The notes under the pieces: model-generated | What the model was told of the DNA's origin: nothing | Databases searched by the model: none | What the model saw: only the letters and a program-made list of their open reading frames with translations | Shown: piece after piece, positions 15,810 to 24,021 of the stretch | Position numbering within the stretch: position 1 is the stretch's first letter | How the letters are laid out: each line of letters begins with the position of its first letter | NCBI RefSeq assembly: GCF_000750005.1 | Contig: NZ_JPYA01000169.1 | Coordinates: 1 to 48,262, forward strand | Direction of reading: 5' to 3' | DNA from: Geobacillus icigianus | GTDB lineage: Bacteria > Bacillota > Bacilli > Bacillales > Anoxybacillaceae | Length of the DNA stretch: 48,262 nt | Program-made: the position numbers and the translations under genes

Positions 15810-16460
15810 TTGCTGCCATCGTATTACACCGTCAAAGGGTATGGCGAACAAGAAATGGTGATTGAAAAATCACGGTTTATTTGCTATATCAGCCGCGCCG
15901 AGACGGAGGAAGAAGCCATCGCCTTCATCCAGCAAATCAAAAAGAAGCATTGGGACGCAACCCATAATTGCTCGGCTTACCTTATCGGCGAACACGACCA
16001 GATTCAAAAAGCCAACGATGACGGAGAACCAAGCGGCACTGCGGGCGTGCCAATGCTGGAAGTATTGAAGAAAAAAGGACTAAAGGACACCGTTGCCGTC
16101 GTCACCCGCTATTTCGGCGGCATCAAACTTGGCGCCGGAGGATTGGTACGCGCCTACAGCCGCGCCGTCACCGAAGGGCTAAAAGCCGCCGGCATCGTCG
16201 AACGCCGTCTCATGCGCGTCATGCATGTCACGATCGACTATCCATGGCTCGGCAAAGTGGAAAACGAATTGCGGGCGTCAACCTATATGATCAAAAACAT
16301 CCATTACGCCGATCGTGTCACCTTTGAGGTGCTTGTTCCTGAAGATGGACAATCGTTGTTTGCTGAATGGGTGACAGAATTGACCAATGGAAGAGCGGAC
16401 CTCGTAGTGGGCGCAGCTGAATATAGGGAACGGCTGCTCCCGTCTGAAACGAAACTGTAA
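15810..16460 (+). CDS. yvyE: YvyE (YigZ/IMPACT family) protein
   Basis: This 216-residue protein matches the YigZ/IMPACT family: SRFICYISRAETEEEAIAFI at the start, DDGEPSGTAGVPML (about 69-82), VVTRYFGGIKLGAGGLVRAY (about 96-115), then a small ferredoxin-like second domain. The eukaryotic relative IMPACT affects translation control; the bacterial role is unsettled. It is divergent from degS, as in B. subtilis. The start is probably TTG at 15810, 7 nt after a G-run, giving MLPSYYTVKG. A TTG at 15804 is too close to that run. Confidence 0.93.
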   Translation: MLPSYYTVKGYGEQEMVIEKSRFICYISRAETEEEAIAFIQQIKKKHWDATHNCSAYLIGEHDQIQKANDDGEPSGTAGVPMLEVLKKKGLKDTVAVVTRYFGGIKLGAGGLVRAYSRAVTEGLKAAGIVERRLMRVMHVTIDYPWLGKVENELRASTYMIKNIHYADRVTFEVLVPEDGQSLFAEWVTELTNGRADLVVGAAEYRERLLPSETKL

Positions 16461-16479
16461 GGAAAGAAGGGTAATAACT

Positions 16480-17484
16480 ATGAATACGAGAAAATCGACA
16501 AGAAAACGAAAGAAAAAGAAGCGACTTCGCCGATTCGTGCTGCTCTTGTTTCTTCTTTTAATCGGCGGAGTAGGGGCTTTTGGCTATAACATTTACTCCG
16601 AGACAAAAAAAGCATCGGACAAGATTTATGAAGCGCTCAAACCACCGGGTAGTCGGAAAGATCACATTGAAATGCGCAAAGATCCATTTACCGTCCTGCT
16701 GGTAGGAGTCGAAAACCAGTATCATGATGAGAAAGGGCGATCGGATGTCGTCATGCTGCTGACCGTCAACCCAAAAACGAACAAAGTGTACTTGTTGAGC
16801 ATCCCCCGTGACACTAGGGTATACATTCCAAGCGAAGGACGGAAGGACAAAATCACCCACTCCTATAGCTATGGGGGCATTCAATCGACAATAGAAGCCG
16901 TCAATAAGCTGATTGATGTTCCGATCGACTATTACGTGACGACTGATTTTGAAGGGTTCGAAAAAATTGTCGATTCGTTAGGCGGCGTCACGGTGGATGT
17001 TCCGTTCACATTCAAAGCCCAACTGACAGGTTCACTCAAATGGCATACGTTCCATAAAGGCAAACAAGAGTTGAACGGCAATGAAGCGCTCGCCTATGTG
17101 CGCATGAGAAAATCCGACCCCCGCGGCGACTTCGGCCGCAATGAGCGGCAAAAACAAGTCATCCGGGCCATTATTGACAAAAGCACGTCCATCACCTCGC
17201 TGCCGAAGCTAGATGACGTCATCGCCGATTTAGGGGATCACGTGCGGACGAACATCCCTCCGTCCGATTTGTTGTCGTTTATCTATGTCTATCAAAAAAT
17301 GAAGAACGCGGATGTCGAAAATTTGCATCTAAAAGGATACGACGAAACGATCAACGGCGTATACTACTACATCCCGGATGAGCAATCGGTTAGCTCAATC
17401 AATGAAACGCTTCAGCAAGCGCTTGAGACGTCCAACGTCTCCCTCACACGCAACGATTCGCCGTCGGTGCAAAGCGAAAATTAA
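16480..17484 (+). CDS. tagV: LytR-CpsA-Psr (LCP) wall-polymer ligase, TagV-like
   Basis: LCP enzymes transfer wall glycopolymers from undecaprenyl phosphate to peptidoglycan outside the membrane. The 334-residue product has a basic start, one membrane anchor (about 20-40), and the LCP domain with LLVGVENQYHDEKGRSDVVM, IPRDTRVYIP, and DFEGFEKIVDSLGGVTVDVP, including the Arg and Asp residues that bind the pyrophosphate. It follows yvyE as B. subtilis yvhJ/tagV does. Here the likely substrate is the polymer made by the downstream wbp/wzx/wzy locus rather than teichoic acid (inference). Confidence 0.92.
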   Translation: MNTRKSTRKRKKKKRLRRFVLLLFLLLIGGVGAFGYNIYSETKKASDKIYEALKPPGSRKDHIEMRKDPFTVLLVGVENQYHDEKGRSDVVMLLTVNPKTNKVYLLSIPRDTRVYIPSEGRKDKITHSYSYGGIQSTIEAVNKLIDVPIDYYVTTDFEGFEKIVDSLGGVTVDVPFTFKAQLTGSLKWHTFHKGKQELNGNEALAYVRMRKSDPRGDFGRNERQKQVIRAIIDKSTSITSLPKLDDVIADLGDHVRTNIPPSDLLSFIYVYQKMKNADVENLHLKGYDETINGVYYYIPDEQSVSSINETLQQALETSNVSLTRNDSPSVQSEN

Positions 17485-17495
17485 CAGTCTGTAAG

Positions 17496-17532
17496 AAAAG
17501 GTGTCCAAAAACCTCAGCCGGGCACCTTTTTT
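17496..17532 (+). terminator. Terminator after the LCP gene
   Basis: The stem AAAAGGTGTCC / GGGCACCTTTT (one G-U pair) is followed by a T run. It ends the yvyE-tagV transcript. Confidence 0.85.
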
Positions 17533-17651
17533 CCTGTTTTAACCACCACACACATATGAGATTTCTCGTCTTCCGCAACCGTCATCGTCCTCTCATTCTC
17601 CCTTTTTCAACAAAACATTTCATTTTTCCTCATAATAGGACTGAATTCGGG

Positions 17652-17680
17652 TTGGATAAAACGGCAAAATTCGCTATGAT
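17652..17680 (+). promoter_or_regulatory. Sigma-A-type promoter of the amidase gene
   Basis: TTGGAT (17652-17657), 17 bases, TATGAT (17675-17680). It lies 44 bases before the TTG start of the amidase. Confidence 0.6.
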
Positions 17681-17723
17681 AGTAGAGAAAACGTAAACTT
17701 GAAAAAAGGAGGGGATCGAATCC

Positions 17724-19949
17724 TTGAAAAAAACGCTTCTTTCCGTCTTGTTGGCGACTTGCCCGCTATGGCCGTCAGCCGTCTTAGCTGCAGATGGGAG
17801 TCCGTCCTCATCGTCCCTGATGGTCGCTGAGCAGAACTCTTTGCTTAGGAGGGGAGCGACCGATTCATATCAAGTCGTCGGATCGATTCCCGCTGGCCAA
17901 CAAGTGAAGATCATCGACAAGTTCCAAAATGCTGCTGGCGAAACGTGGTACCGCATCGAATATGGAGGCGTCACCGGCTGGGCGCGGGCCGACCGCTTTT
18001 CGAACCAACCGCCTTCTATGCTCGTTGGAAAGCGGGCAGTCATCGCCGCTAACGACATTGCGATGCGCAAGGGGGCATCCCCTTACTATCCAATCGTGAA
18101 AACACTGTCTAACGGCGATGTCGTCTCGATCATTGCCCAGTTCACCAATTCGCTCGGGGAACAGTATGTGCGTGTGGAATGGGCGGGAGTCAAAGGATGG
18201 ATAAAAGCGGAACAGATCTACATACCAGAACAGCTTCCGACACTTTTGCCGGCATTCATGAACATTGTGCAGTCCTCCTCGGTTCGCCGCGGGGCGAGCG
18301 TCCATTACCAAGCCGTCGCCACAGTGTCACGCGGTCAATCCGTCAAGGTGATCGATTTATTCGTCACACATGGTCAGGAGCTTTGGTACCGTGTTGATCT
18401 CGGACACGTCCGGGGATGGGTGTCGGAAAAAGTGTTGTCGATGTCATCAACGATTTCGGTTCCAAGCGGTGTCTCGGATACGTCCAGCATCTCAGGCCAA
18501 CCGCTGACGGTCAGCGTGTCGTTCGCCAATGTGCGGCAAGCTCCATCTTTAAAAGCCAAAGTCGTCACCCAACTGAAAAAGGGAACCAAACTGAACAGCC
18601 TGTCAAGCGCCAAAGATGCGTCGGGAGCGCTTTGGTACAAAGTGTCTCTCAATGGAAAAACGCTCGGCTGGGTGCACGAGACGGTCGTAACCAAGTCGTA
18701 CCTTTCCCCACCAGCCAGCGAAGGGATGCAAAAACAGGTGACAACCGCTAATGCGGCGCTGTTTGCCGAACCTTCGTTGAGCGCCGCAGTCATCGAGCGG
18801 ATTGCGAAAAACAGAACGGTCACGGTTTTGAAGACGACAGACGGGTCTCCGTTCGGCTGGGTGCAAGTCACCTCTGCATCGGGAAAAACGGGATGGATGC
18901 CGGCGTTTGAAGTAAAAGCCCCATCCTACGTATACGTCAAACAGGCTAATACTCTATTACGACGAGGTGCATCTTCGAACTATCCATCGTTGAAGGCGTT
19001 GGCAGCGAATGAGCGGCTGGCTGTCCTGTACGAATATCATGGGTGGCTGAATGTCGAAACATCCAATGGAGTGCGCGGATGGGTTGAGGAATCGAGCACC
19101 TCTACCGTCGCCTTAAATAGTCTCGTTGAACCAACCTTTTCAACCGTCAACGAAGATGTCTATTTGATATGGAGAAAAACTTCCAATTTCCGCATCTCCT
19201 ATTCGTTGTTGCCGGGCAATCGTCTGAAAATCACCGGCTCGTTTTCCTACGCCGAAGTCCCGTCGACCGATATTCCCGGCATACAAACGGTGGAATGGAC
19301 CGGCAGCAGCCTGCTCATCACCTTTGAACCGGGGTACACGTTCACCCTTCGCCATTACAGCGACCGATTGGCGCTGAAAATTCTCGAGACCGGGCTTAAA
19401 GGCAAAAAAATCATCATTGACGCAGGACATGGAGCACACGACACGGGAACGATCGGTCCTAGCGGCACGCGGGAAAAAGATATTACTCTCGACACCGCCT
19501 TATTGCTAAAAGAAGAATTGGAACGCGCCGGGGCCATCGTCAAATTGACGCGGAGCACCGACATCTTTTTAGAGCTGTCTGAACGGACATGGATCGCCAA
19601 CAGTTCCGATTTCGACGCCTTTATCAGCATTCACGCCGACTCGTACTCGCGGACATCTCGCGGAACGACAACGTACTACAACGTATCAAGCAACTTCAAT
19701 GGACCAAAAAGCAAGCAATTGGCCGCCATTGTACAAAAACATCTTGTCCAACAGCTCGGAACGTACAACCGCGGCCATAAAACACAAGACTATTACGTCA
19801 ACCGAAAAAACGCGCTGCCAAGCATTCTTGTTGAGCTCGCCTTCCTCTCCAATCCAAATGAGGAGGCGTTGCTGAAAACAAAAGCGTTCCGCCAAAAAGC
19901 AGCCGTCGGCATTCGCGAAGGATTGGAAGAGTATTTCAGTCAATTCTAG
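17724..19949 (+). CDS. Six-SH3 N-acetylmuramoyl-L-alanine amidase, exported
   Basis: This enzyme cuts the amide bond between muramic acid and the stem peptide. The product (741 aa) has a signal peptide (about 1-22) and six bacterial SH3 repeats (to about 470), many with RRGAS...Y and GW(A/V/I) motifs. A beta-rich AMIN-like segment follows (about 475-555), then an Amidase_3 domain. Zinc ligands and catalytic residues are visible: DAGHGAHDTG, GTREKDITLD, FISIHADSYS, and LVELAFLSN. The start is TTG, with AGGAGG 11 nt upstream. It heads a set of three exported wall proteins on the plus strand. Confidence 0.95.
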   Translation: MKKTLLSVLLATCPLWPSAVLAADGSPSSSSLMVAEQNSLLRRGATDSYQVVGSIPAGQQVKIIDKFQNAAGETWYRIEYGGVTGWARADRFSNQPPSMLVGKRAVIAANDIAMRKGASPYYPIVKTLSNGDVVSIIAQFTNSLGEQYVRVEWAGVKGWIKAEQIYIPEQLPTLLPAFMNIVQSSSVRRGASVHYQAVATVSRGQSVKVIDLFVTHGQELWYRVDLGHVRGWVSEKVLSMSSTISVPSGVSDTSSISGQPLTVSVSFANVRQAPSLKAKVVTQLKKGTKLNSLSSAKDASGALWYKVSLNGKTLGWVHETVVTKSYLSPPASEGMQKQVTTANAALFAEPSLSAAVIERIAKNRTVTVLKTTDGSPFGWVQVTSASGKTGWMPAFEVKAPSYVYVKQANTLLRRGASSNYPSLKALAANERLAVLYEYHGWLNVETSNGVRGWVEESSTSTVALNSLVEPTFSTVNEDVYLIWRKTSNFRISYSLLPGNRLKITGSFSYAEVPSTDIPGIQTVEWTGSSLLITFEPGYTFTLRHYSDRLALKILETGLKGKKIIIDAGHGAHDTGTIGPSGTREKDITLDTALLLKEELERAGAIVKLTRSTDIFLELSERTWIANSSDFDAFISIHADSYSRTSRGTTTYYNVSSNFNGPKSKQLAAIVQKHLVQQLGTYNRGHKTQDYYVNRKNALPSILVELAFLSNPNEEALLKTKAFRQKAAVGIREGLEEYFSQF

Positions 19950-19962
19950 TTTGTTCGTATTC

Positions 19963-20129
19963 GGAGAATAATAGCATGAGAAGGCCGGTAACGCAAGCGA
20001 CCGCAAATCTTTAGTTCGTCAAACCGAGGGACATGACAACATCGCATTGTCATTCCTCGCGATTTCTCATGAACCGAGCGAATCGGTTGGAGCTCACCGG
20101 CCTTTTCGTTAGGAAAGCTATTATTCTCC
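19963..20129 (+). ncRNA. Structured leader RNA of unknown class before the SH3 protein
   Basis: A perfect 13-bp helix GGAGAATAATAGC / GCTATTATTCTCC (19963-19975 with 20117-20129) encloses about 140 nt. Inside are hairpins at 19986-20003 (CGGT-CGC/GCG-ACCG), 20025-20059 (CGAGG and ATGACAA stems) and 20072-20088 (AACCGA/TCGGTT). Two pairings exclude each other: AAGGCCGGT (19981) with ACCGGCCTT (20096-20104), or CATGAGAA (19975-19982) with TTCTCATG (20064-20071). This looks like a riboswitch or attenuator. I could not match it to a class I know. Confidence 0.6.
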
Positions 20130-20164
20130 TTTCTTTGCCATATCGAAAAACGGGGGAGATGAAC

Positions 20165-20842
20165 ATGATGAAACGAAAATCCAAATGGGCCATTGCTGCC
20201 AGCCTAGCGGTCGGAATGACGGCAGGCGCTCTCTTGTTTACGCCATCAGCAATGAAAGCATCGGAAGAAGTCGTGTTAGCGAGCGTCGACTGGGTGACTT
20301 CCCAGCTCAACCCAATGAAAAACGACATTGCCAACTTGAAAGCGCAACTGAACGCCCAGCAACAACAAATTCAACAACTTCAACAACAACTTGCCAGCAA
20401 GCCCGCTTCGCCGTCTTTACCTTCCGTCGTCTATGTAGTGAAAAACAATGCGGCCATCCGCAGCGGAGCGTCAACGAGCTATCGCGTCATCACTTATAAA
20501 CAGACAGGAGCTTCCCTGCAAGTAGTCGGAGCACACCTTACTTCCCAAGGGTTGTGGTACAACATCGTTCTCTCCTCTTCGTCGAAAGGTTGGATCTATT
20601 CCGGCGATGTCTCGACATCCGCTGTCAGCAGCGACAGCACCAAGCATGTCATCGCCCTAGCTGCCGTCAATATTCGAAAAGGAGCGACGACGTCTTATCC
20701 GATTATTGCGACCGTCCCAAAGGGAACCGTGATGGTCTATATTCAACCGTTTACCGACAGCAAAGGGGAGAAATGGTACAACGTACAACTGTCTGATGGG
20801 CGTCGGGGCTGGATGGCCGCTGAATTTGGTGAGGTGAAGTGA
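20165..20842 (+). CDS. Exported two-SH3 protein with glutamine-rich coiled coil
   Basis: The product (225 aa) has a signal peptide (about 1-32, cleavage near ALLFTPSAMKA), a coiled coil rich in Gln (about 55-80, QQQQIQQLQQQL), and two SH3b repeats (about 95-155 and 160-225, each with RSGAS/RKGAT...Y and GW). It has no catalytic domain, so it may be a wall-binding or amidase-modulating protein. The start at 20165 has GGGGGAG 6 nt upstream. It lies between the amidase and the SpoIID-like gene and behind a structured leader. Confidence 0.85.
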   Translation: MMKRKSKWAIAASLAVGMTAGALLFTPSAMKASEEVVLASVDWVTSQLNPMKNDIANLKAQLNAQQQQIQQLQQQLASKPASPSLPSVVYVVKNNAAIRSGASTSYRVITYKQTGASLQVVGAHLTSQGLWYNIVLSSSSKGWIYSGDVSTSAVSSDSTKHVIALAAVNIRKGATTSYPIIATVPKGTVMVYIQPFTDSKGEKWYNVQLSDGRRGWMAAEFGEVK

Positions 20843-20844
20843 CG

Positions 20845-22179
20845 GTGAAAAAATTAGCGTGGTTGGCCGTCAGCCTGTTTTTGCTCATCATCTCTCCTTC
20901 CGCTTCGAACGCCGCTGGGGTGAAAACGTACAACAATCCCGTGCAAGTCCTTGTATATAAAGGGACATCGCTGACAGTCGCCGTCGAAGGAAACTATCAA
21001 ATCGTCAATAAAGAGACGTTGACGATCACCCCGCTGCCAAGCGGGACAAGCCTGACATTCGGGTCTTCCTCTTCGACCGTGTTTGTCACGTACAACGGAA
21101 AAACGGATTTTTCAAGCACGGGATTTACCATTCAAGAAACGATCGGCACTGCGCCGTTATCGCTGGTGAAAGTGAATCGAACCCGTTATCGCGGCAGTGT
21201 CGACATTCGCTTGCAAAGCAACGCTTTGTATGCTGTCAATATTTTAGATATGGAAGATTACTTAAAAGGAGTCGTACCGAGCGAGATGCCCGCCTCTTGG
21301 CCGCTCGAAGCACTGAAGGCGCAAGCCATTGCGGCCCGAAACTATGCCTATAAACATAAAACAAGTTTGACGACCAATCCAAACACACAGACGTATAAAG
21401 GATTTGATGGAGAATCTCCACGATCGAACGCAGCAGTGGATGCGACAAGAGGATTGTATCTGAAATATAATGGCAGTGTCGTTGAAACGTATTACCATTC
21501 GACAAGCGGCGGCAAAACCGCCAATGTAAGCGACGTCTGGAACTCGTCGCAAACCTCCTACCCATATTTAGCGAGCGTCGATGACCCGTATGAATCATCG
21601 CCATACAGCCGATGGTCATTCACCTTCTCCCCAACTGTGCTGTTGCGTTCGTTCGGGTTCACCGATCCATCAGTCGTTTTATACGACGTTTCGATTGCCA
21701 AAACCGGCGCGAACGGAGAAGTGGGTGCCGTCACGATTGAAACCTCGGCAGGCGAAAAAACGGTGAAAGGCAATGAGACGACCATCCGCAAACTGTTCCC
21801 GCTAGACGGCAATCAATTTTACGGCATCTTGCCGTCCAACTGGTTTGACATTCAAGTGCAAAAAAACGGACCATCCGTGTCGATTCAAACGGCCAGCGGC
21901 AACATCGCCGCCTCTTCCTTGTCATCTTACTCCGTCCAAACAGGGAGCGGAACCGTTTCGCTCGCCGGCGTCGAAGGAATCAAGGTGCAAACAACGGATG
22001 GCATCGCGCCGCTTTCTGCCTCGCCGTCAGGGGTTCGCTCGATCACTGTTACTGGAAAAGGATGGGGGCACCGGATCGGCATGAGCCAATACGGAGCAAA
22101 AGCATTCGCCGAGCGCGGATGGACGGCGGAGCAAATTTTACAGCATTACTTCCGTGGGGCGGAAGTCTCGTTCGAGTGA
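20845..22179 (+). CDS. SpoIID/LytB-domain exported protein
   Basis: SpoIID-type proteins are lytic transglycosylases or amidase modifiers acting on peptidoglycan. The product (444 aa from the GTG at 20845) has a signal peptide (about 1-23) and the SpoIID signatures DMEDYLKGVVPSEMPASWPL, then EALKAQAIAARNYA (about 137-170), YYHSTSGGKTANV, and the C-terminal GKGWGHRIGMSQYGAKAFAE. GAGGTG lies 8 nt upstream. In B. subtilis, LytB (this family) and LytC (an amidase) work together, so this gene may serve the upstream amidase. A sporulation role is unlikely given the neighbours. Confidence 0.9.
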   Translation: MKKLAWLAVSLFLLIISPSASNAAGVKTYNNPVQVLVYKGTSLTVAVEGNYQIVNKETLTITPLPSGTSLTFGSSSSTVFVTYNGKTDFSSTGFTIQETIGTAPLSLVKVNRTRYRGSVDIRLQSNALYAVNILDMEDYLKGVVPSEMPASWPLEALKAQAIAARNYAYKHKTSLTTNPNTQTYKGFDGESPRSNAAVDATRGLYLKYNGSVVETYYHSTSGGKTANVSDVWNSSQTSYPYLASVDDPYESSPYSRWSFTFSPTVLLRSFGFTDPSVVLYDVSIAKTGANGEVGAVTIETSAGEKTVKGNETTIRKLFPLDGNQFYGILPSNWFDIQVQKNGPSVSIQTASGNIAASSLSSYSVQTGSGTVSLAGVEGIKVQTTDGIAPLSASPSGVRSITVTGKGWGHRIGMSQYGAKAFAERGWTAEQILQHYFRGAEVSFE

Positions 22180-22281
22180 TCGCATAGCCATTGGATAAAG
22201 AAAACGATCATTCCATATAGAGACCATGTTTGAAGTTTTCCCGTACAGTTTTTACTGAGGACGGGATCGACTGTCGAGCGT

Positions 22282-22430
22282 CCGAACCACGCCGCTTCCA
22301 CATCGGGAAGTCTGTGAAGCAGGCGGTTGTTCGGTCTTCCGTCACACCTTGGCTTGCTTTCGCCAGTCGAACATGGACGAACCGTTTTTTCGTCAAGAAT
22401 TTGTTCTATGTCTTCGTTGCATCTATCCAG
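22282..22430 (+). repeat. Dispersed repeat, copy 1
   Basis: This intergenic stretch resembles 43482-43628. Shared blocks are CGAACCACGCCGCT (other copy CGAACCGCGCCGCT), GGTTGTTCGGTCTTCCG (GGTGGTTCGGTCTTCCG), CACACCTTGG and TCGCCAG. The second copy has an extra 17-18 bases after CACACCTTGG. I see no reading frame. It lies between two convergent genes. About 340 bp in total (22180-22516) hold only this repeat and a terminator. Confidence 0.7.
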
Positions 22431-22459
22431 ACGAAACATGCCACTTTGTCTCGAAAAGA

Positions 22460-22500
22460 AAAGAAAGGGCGTCAGCTTATAAGCTGGATGCCCTTTCTTT
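22460..22500. terminator. Bidirectional terminator between convergent genes
   Basis: A perfect AAGAAAGGGC / GCCCTTTCTT stem holds a CAGCTTATAAGCTG palindrome, with A and T runs on the flanks. It can end both the plus-strand wall-protein genes and the minus-strand polysaccharide operon. Confidence 0.85.
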
Positions 22501-22516
22501 TTTATTGTTCTGCCGG

Positions 22517-23758
22517 TCAAACGGATTCGCGATTTGTTTCATTGCTAAGGGCGTGAAGCAAGTCGTCGACAATGCGGATCCATGAGTATTGCTCGACCGC
22601 CAACTTGCGCCCATTTTCCGCCATCTTTTCGTATTCCTCGCTCGGAAGGCAAAGCAACTCGAGAACCGCGGCAGCGATCTGTTCAGGATTTTCTGGAGGA
22701 GCGATTTTTCCGCAATGGTATGTTTCTAAAATCTCTGCACTCTCCCCTTCGCCGCAATACAGTACCGGGGTTCCGGTGGCGATCGCTGGGAAAATTTTCG
22801 ACGGCCTTGCTCCTTTAAACAAATCGATATTGCGCAACGAAACGATGCTGTAATCGGTGATGGAGAAAATCGCTGGCATCTTCTCAACCGGAACGGATCC
22901 GTAAAACGTCACGTTGTCAAGGCCAAGCTCTTCTTTTAACGCCATCAACGTTTCTCGCTCTTGGCCGTCGCCGACAAACAGGAAATGCGCCCGTTCATCT
23001 TTTGCTTTGACGATGGCCGCCGCCCGCAACACCGAATCGAGCCCTTGGGCGTATCCCATCGTTCCGGCGTACGTAAACACCACTTTTCCTTCGAGCCCTA
23101 ATTCCGCAAGCAACTCTTTGTTTTTCGGCAGCGGGCGAAACACATCCGTGTTGACACCGTTCGGCAATAAAAAGACATCCTCGGGCGCCTTTCCTTGTTC
23201 AATCATATAATCGCGAATGCCTTCTGTCGCAGCCGCGATTTTCCAAGCCTTCCGGTATAAAAACAGCTCGAGCCATCTCGCCATTCGGATGAACAGCCGA
23301 TTTTTCAAAATGCCGAGCTCAACGGCCGATTCCGGCCAAATGTCAGCGACGTTGAAAACAAACTTCGCCCGTTTCCACTTCGCGCCCACGTACCCGGTGA
23401 TCCCTAAAAACAACGGCGGGGAATTGCAAATGATCACATCCGTCGGCTTCGCTTTCACAAGCAATGAATAAAACGAACTGAACGTAAATGAAAAATACGA
23501 AGCAAGTCGCTTCCAAAAGCTCCCCTTTGGCGACGGATAAATCCATGTCCGATGAACGGGAATGCCGTCCCATTGTTCAAACAAATAAAACAGGCCGCGG
23601 TATGGCTCCGGGATCACGCCGTGCGGATGATGCGGGAATGCCGTGAGCACTTCCACTTGATGCCCCCGTTTGATCAGTTCTTTGCTCACCTCATACACAC
23701 GAATTTGCGGTGCGCCCGTTTCCGGTGGGAAGTGTTGGCATAGGTAAATGATCCTCAT
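22517..23758 (-). CDS. Glycosyltransferase, GT4 family (WbuB-like)
   Basis: This is a cytosolic GT-B retaining sugar transferase acting on a lipid-linked oligosaccharide. The product (413 aa from the ATG at 23758, with GGGGAG upstream) has the WbuB-like start MRIIYLCQHFPPETGAPQIR, then VLTAFPHHPHGVIPEPYRG, and the C-terminal donor-site region with SLRNIDLFKGARPSKIFPAI and GTPVLYCGEGESAEIL, where WbuB-type enzymes bind UDP-sugars. It is the last gene of the polysaccharide operon. Donor and acceptor cannot be told from sequence. Confidence 0.92.
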   Translation of the reverse strand: MRIIYLCQHFPPETGAPQIRVYEVSKELIKRGHQVEVLTAFPHHPHGVIPEPYRGLFYLFEQWDGIPVHRTWIYPSPKGSFWKRLASYFSFTFSSFYSLLVKAKPTDVIICNSPPLFLGITGYVGAKWKRAKFVFNVADIWPESAVELGILKNRLFIRMARWLELFLYRKAWKIAAATEGIRDYMIEQGKAPEDVFLLPNGVNTDVFRPLPKNKELLAELGLEGKVVFTYAGTMGYAQGLDSVLRAAAIVKAKDERAHFLFVGDGQERETLMALKEELGLDNVTFYGSVPVEKMPAIFSITDYSIVSLRNIDLFKGARPSKIFPAIATGTPVLYCGEGESAEILETYHCGKIAPPENPEQIAAAVLELLCLPSEEYEKMAENGRKLAVEQYSWIRIVDDLLHALSNETNRESV

Positions 23759-24021
23759 CGTCCGCTCCCCACCACTTTCCCCCACAATCGCCAACAAACG
23801 TTCCGTTTCGAGCGCCAAGAGGTGAGCGCAAACGAGGCGTGGAAAACGGGCAACGCCCCCCTGACATCGTTCCGCTGTCCTTGGATGTATAGTCGTTGCC
23901 GCAAGCCAACGGCCATCATGAGCTTGCCAACGTAAAGCCGCCGGCTTCGCGTCCTAGCCGCCGCTTTCGGCAACCAACGAGCACCAACCGCACCGGCTGA
24001 CATGACGGTTTTGTTCCTCAT
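23755..24021 (-). CDS. Small basic ORF between two glycosyltransferase genes
   Basis: An 88-residue frame starts ATG at 24021, with a very good GGAGGGAG 7 nt upstream and an ATGA overlap with the gene before it. It overlaps the next gene by four bases. The product is very basic (many Arg, several Trp) and matches no family I know. Start signal and coupling favour a translated gene; the composition suggests instead the start of a lost glycosyltransferase or noise. It may be a remnant whose ribosome binding site now couples the neighbours. Confidence 0.4.
   Translation of the reverse strand: MRNKTVMSAGAVGARWLPKAAARTRSRRLYVGKLMMAVGLRQRLYIQGQRNDVRGALPVFHASFALTSWRSKRNVCWRLWGKVVGSGR

Noticed and set aside
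19963..20129. Calling the leader a c-di-AMP or c-di-GMP riboswitch
   Set aside because: Gene context would fit c-di-AMP, but I do not find the conserved blocks of either class by eye, so the class is left open.
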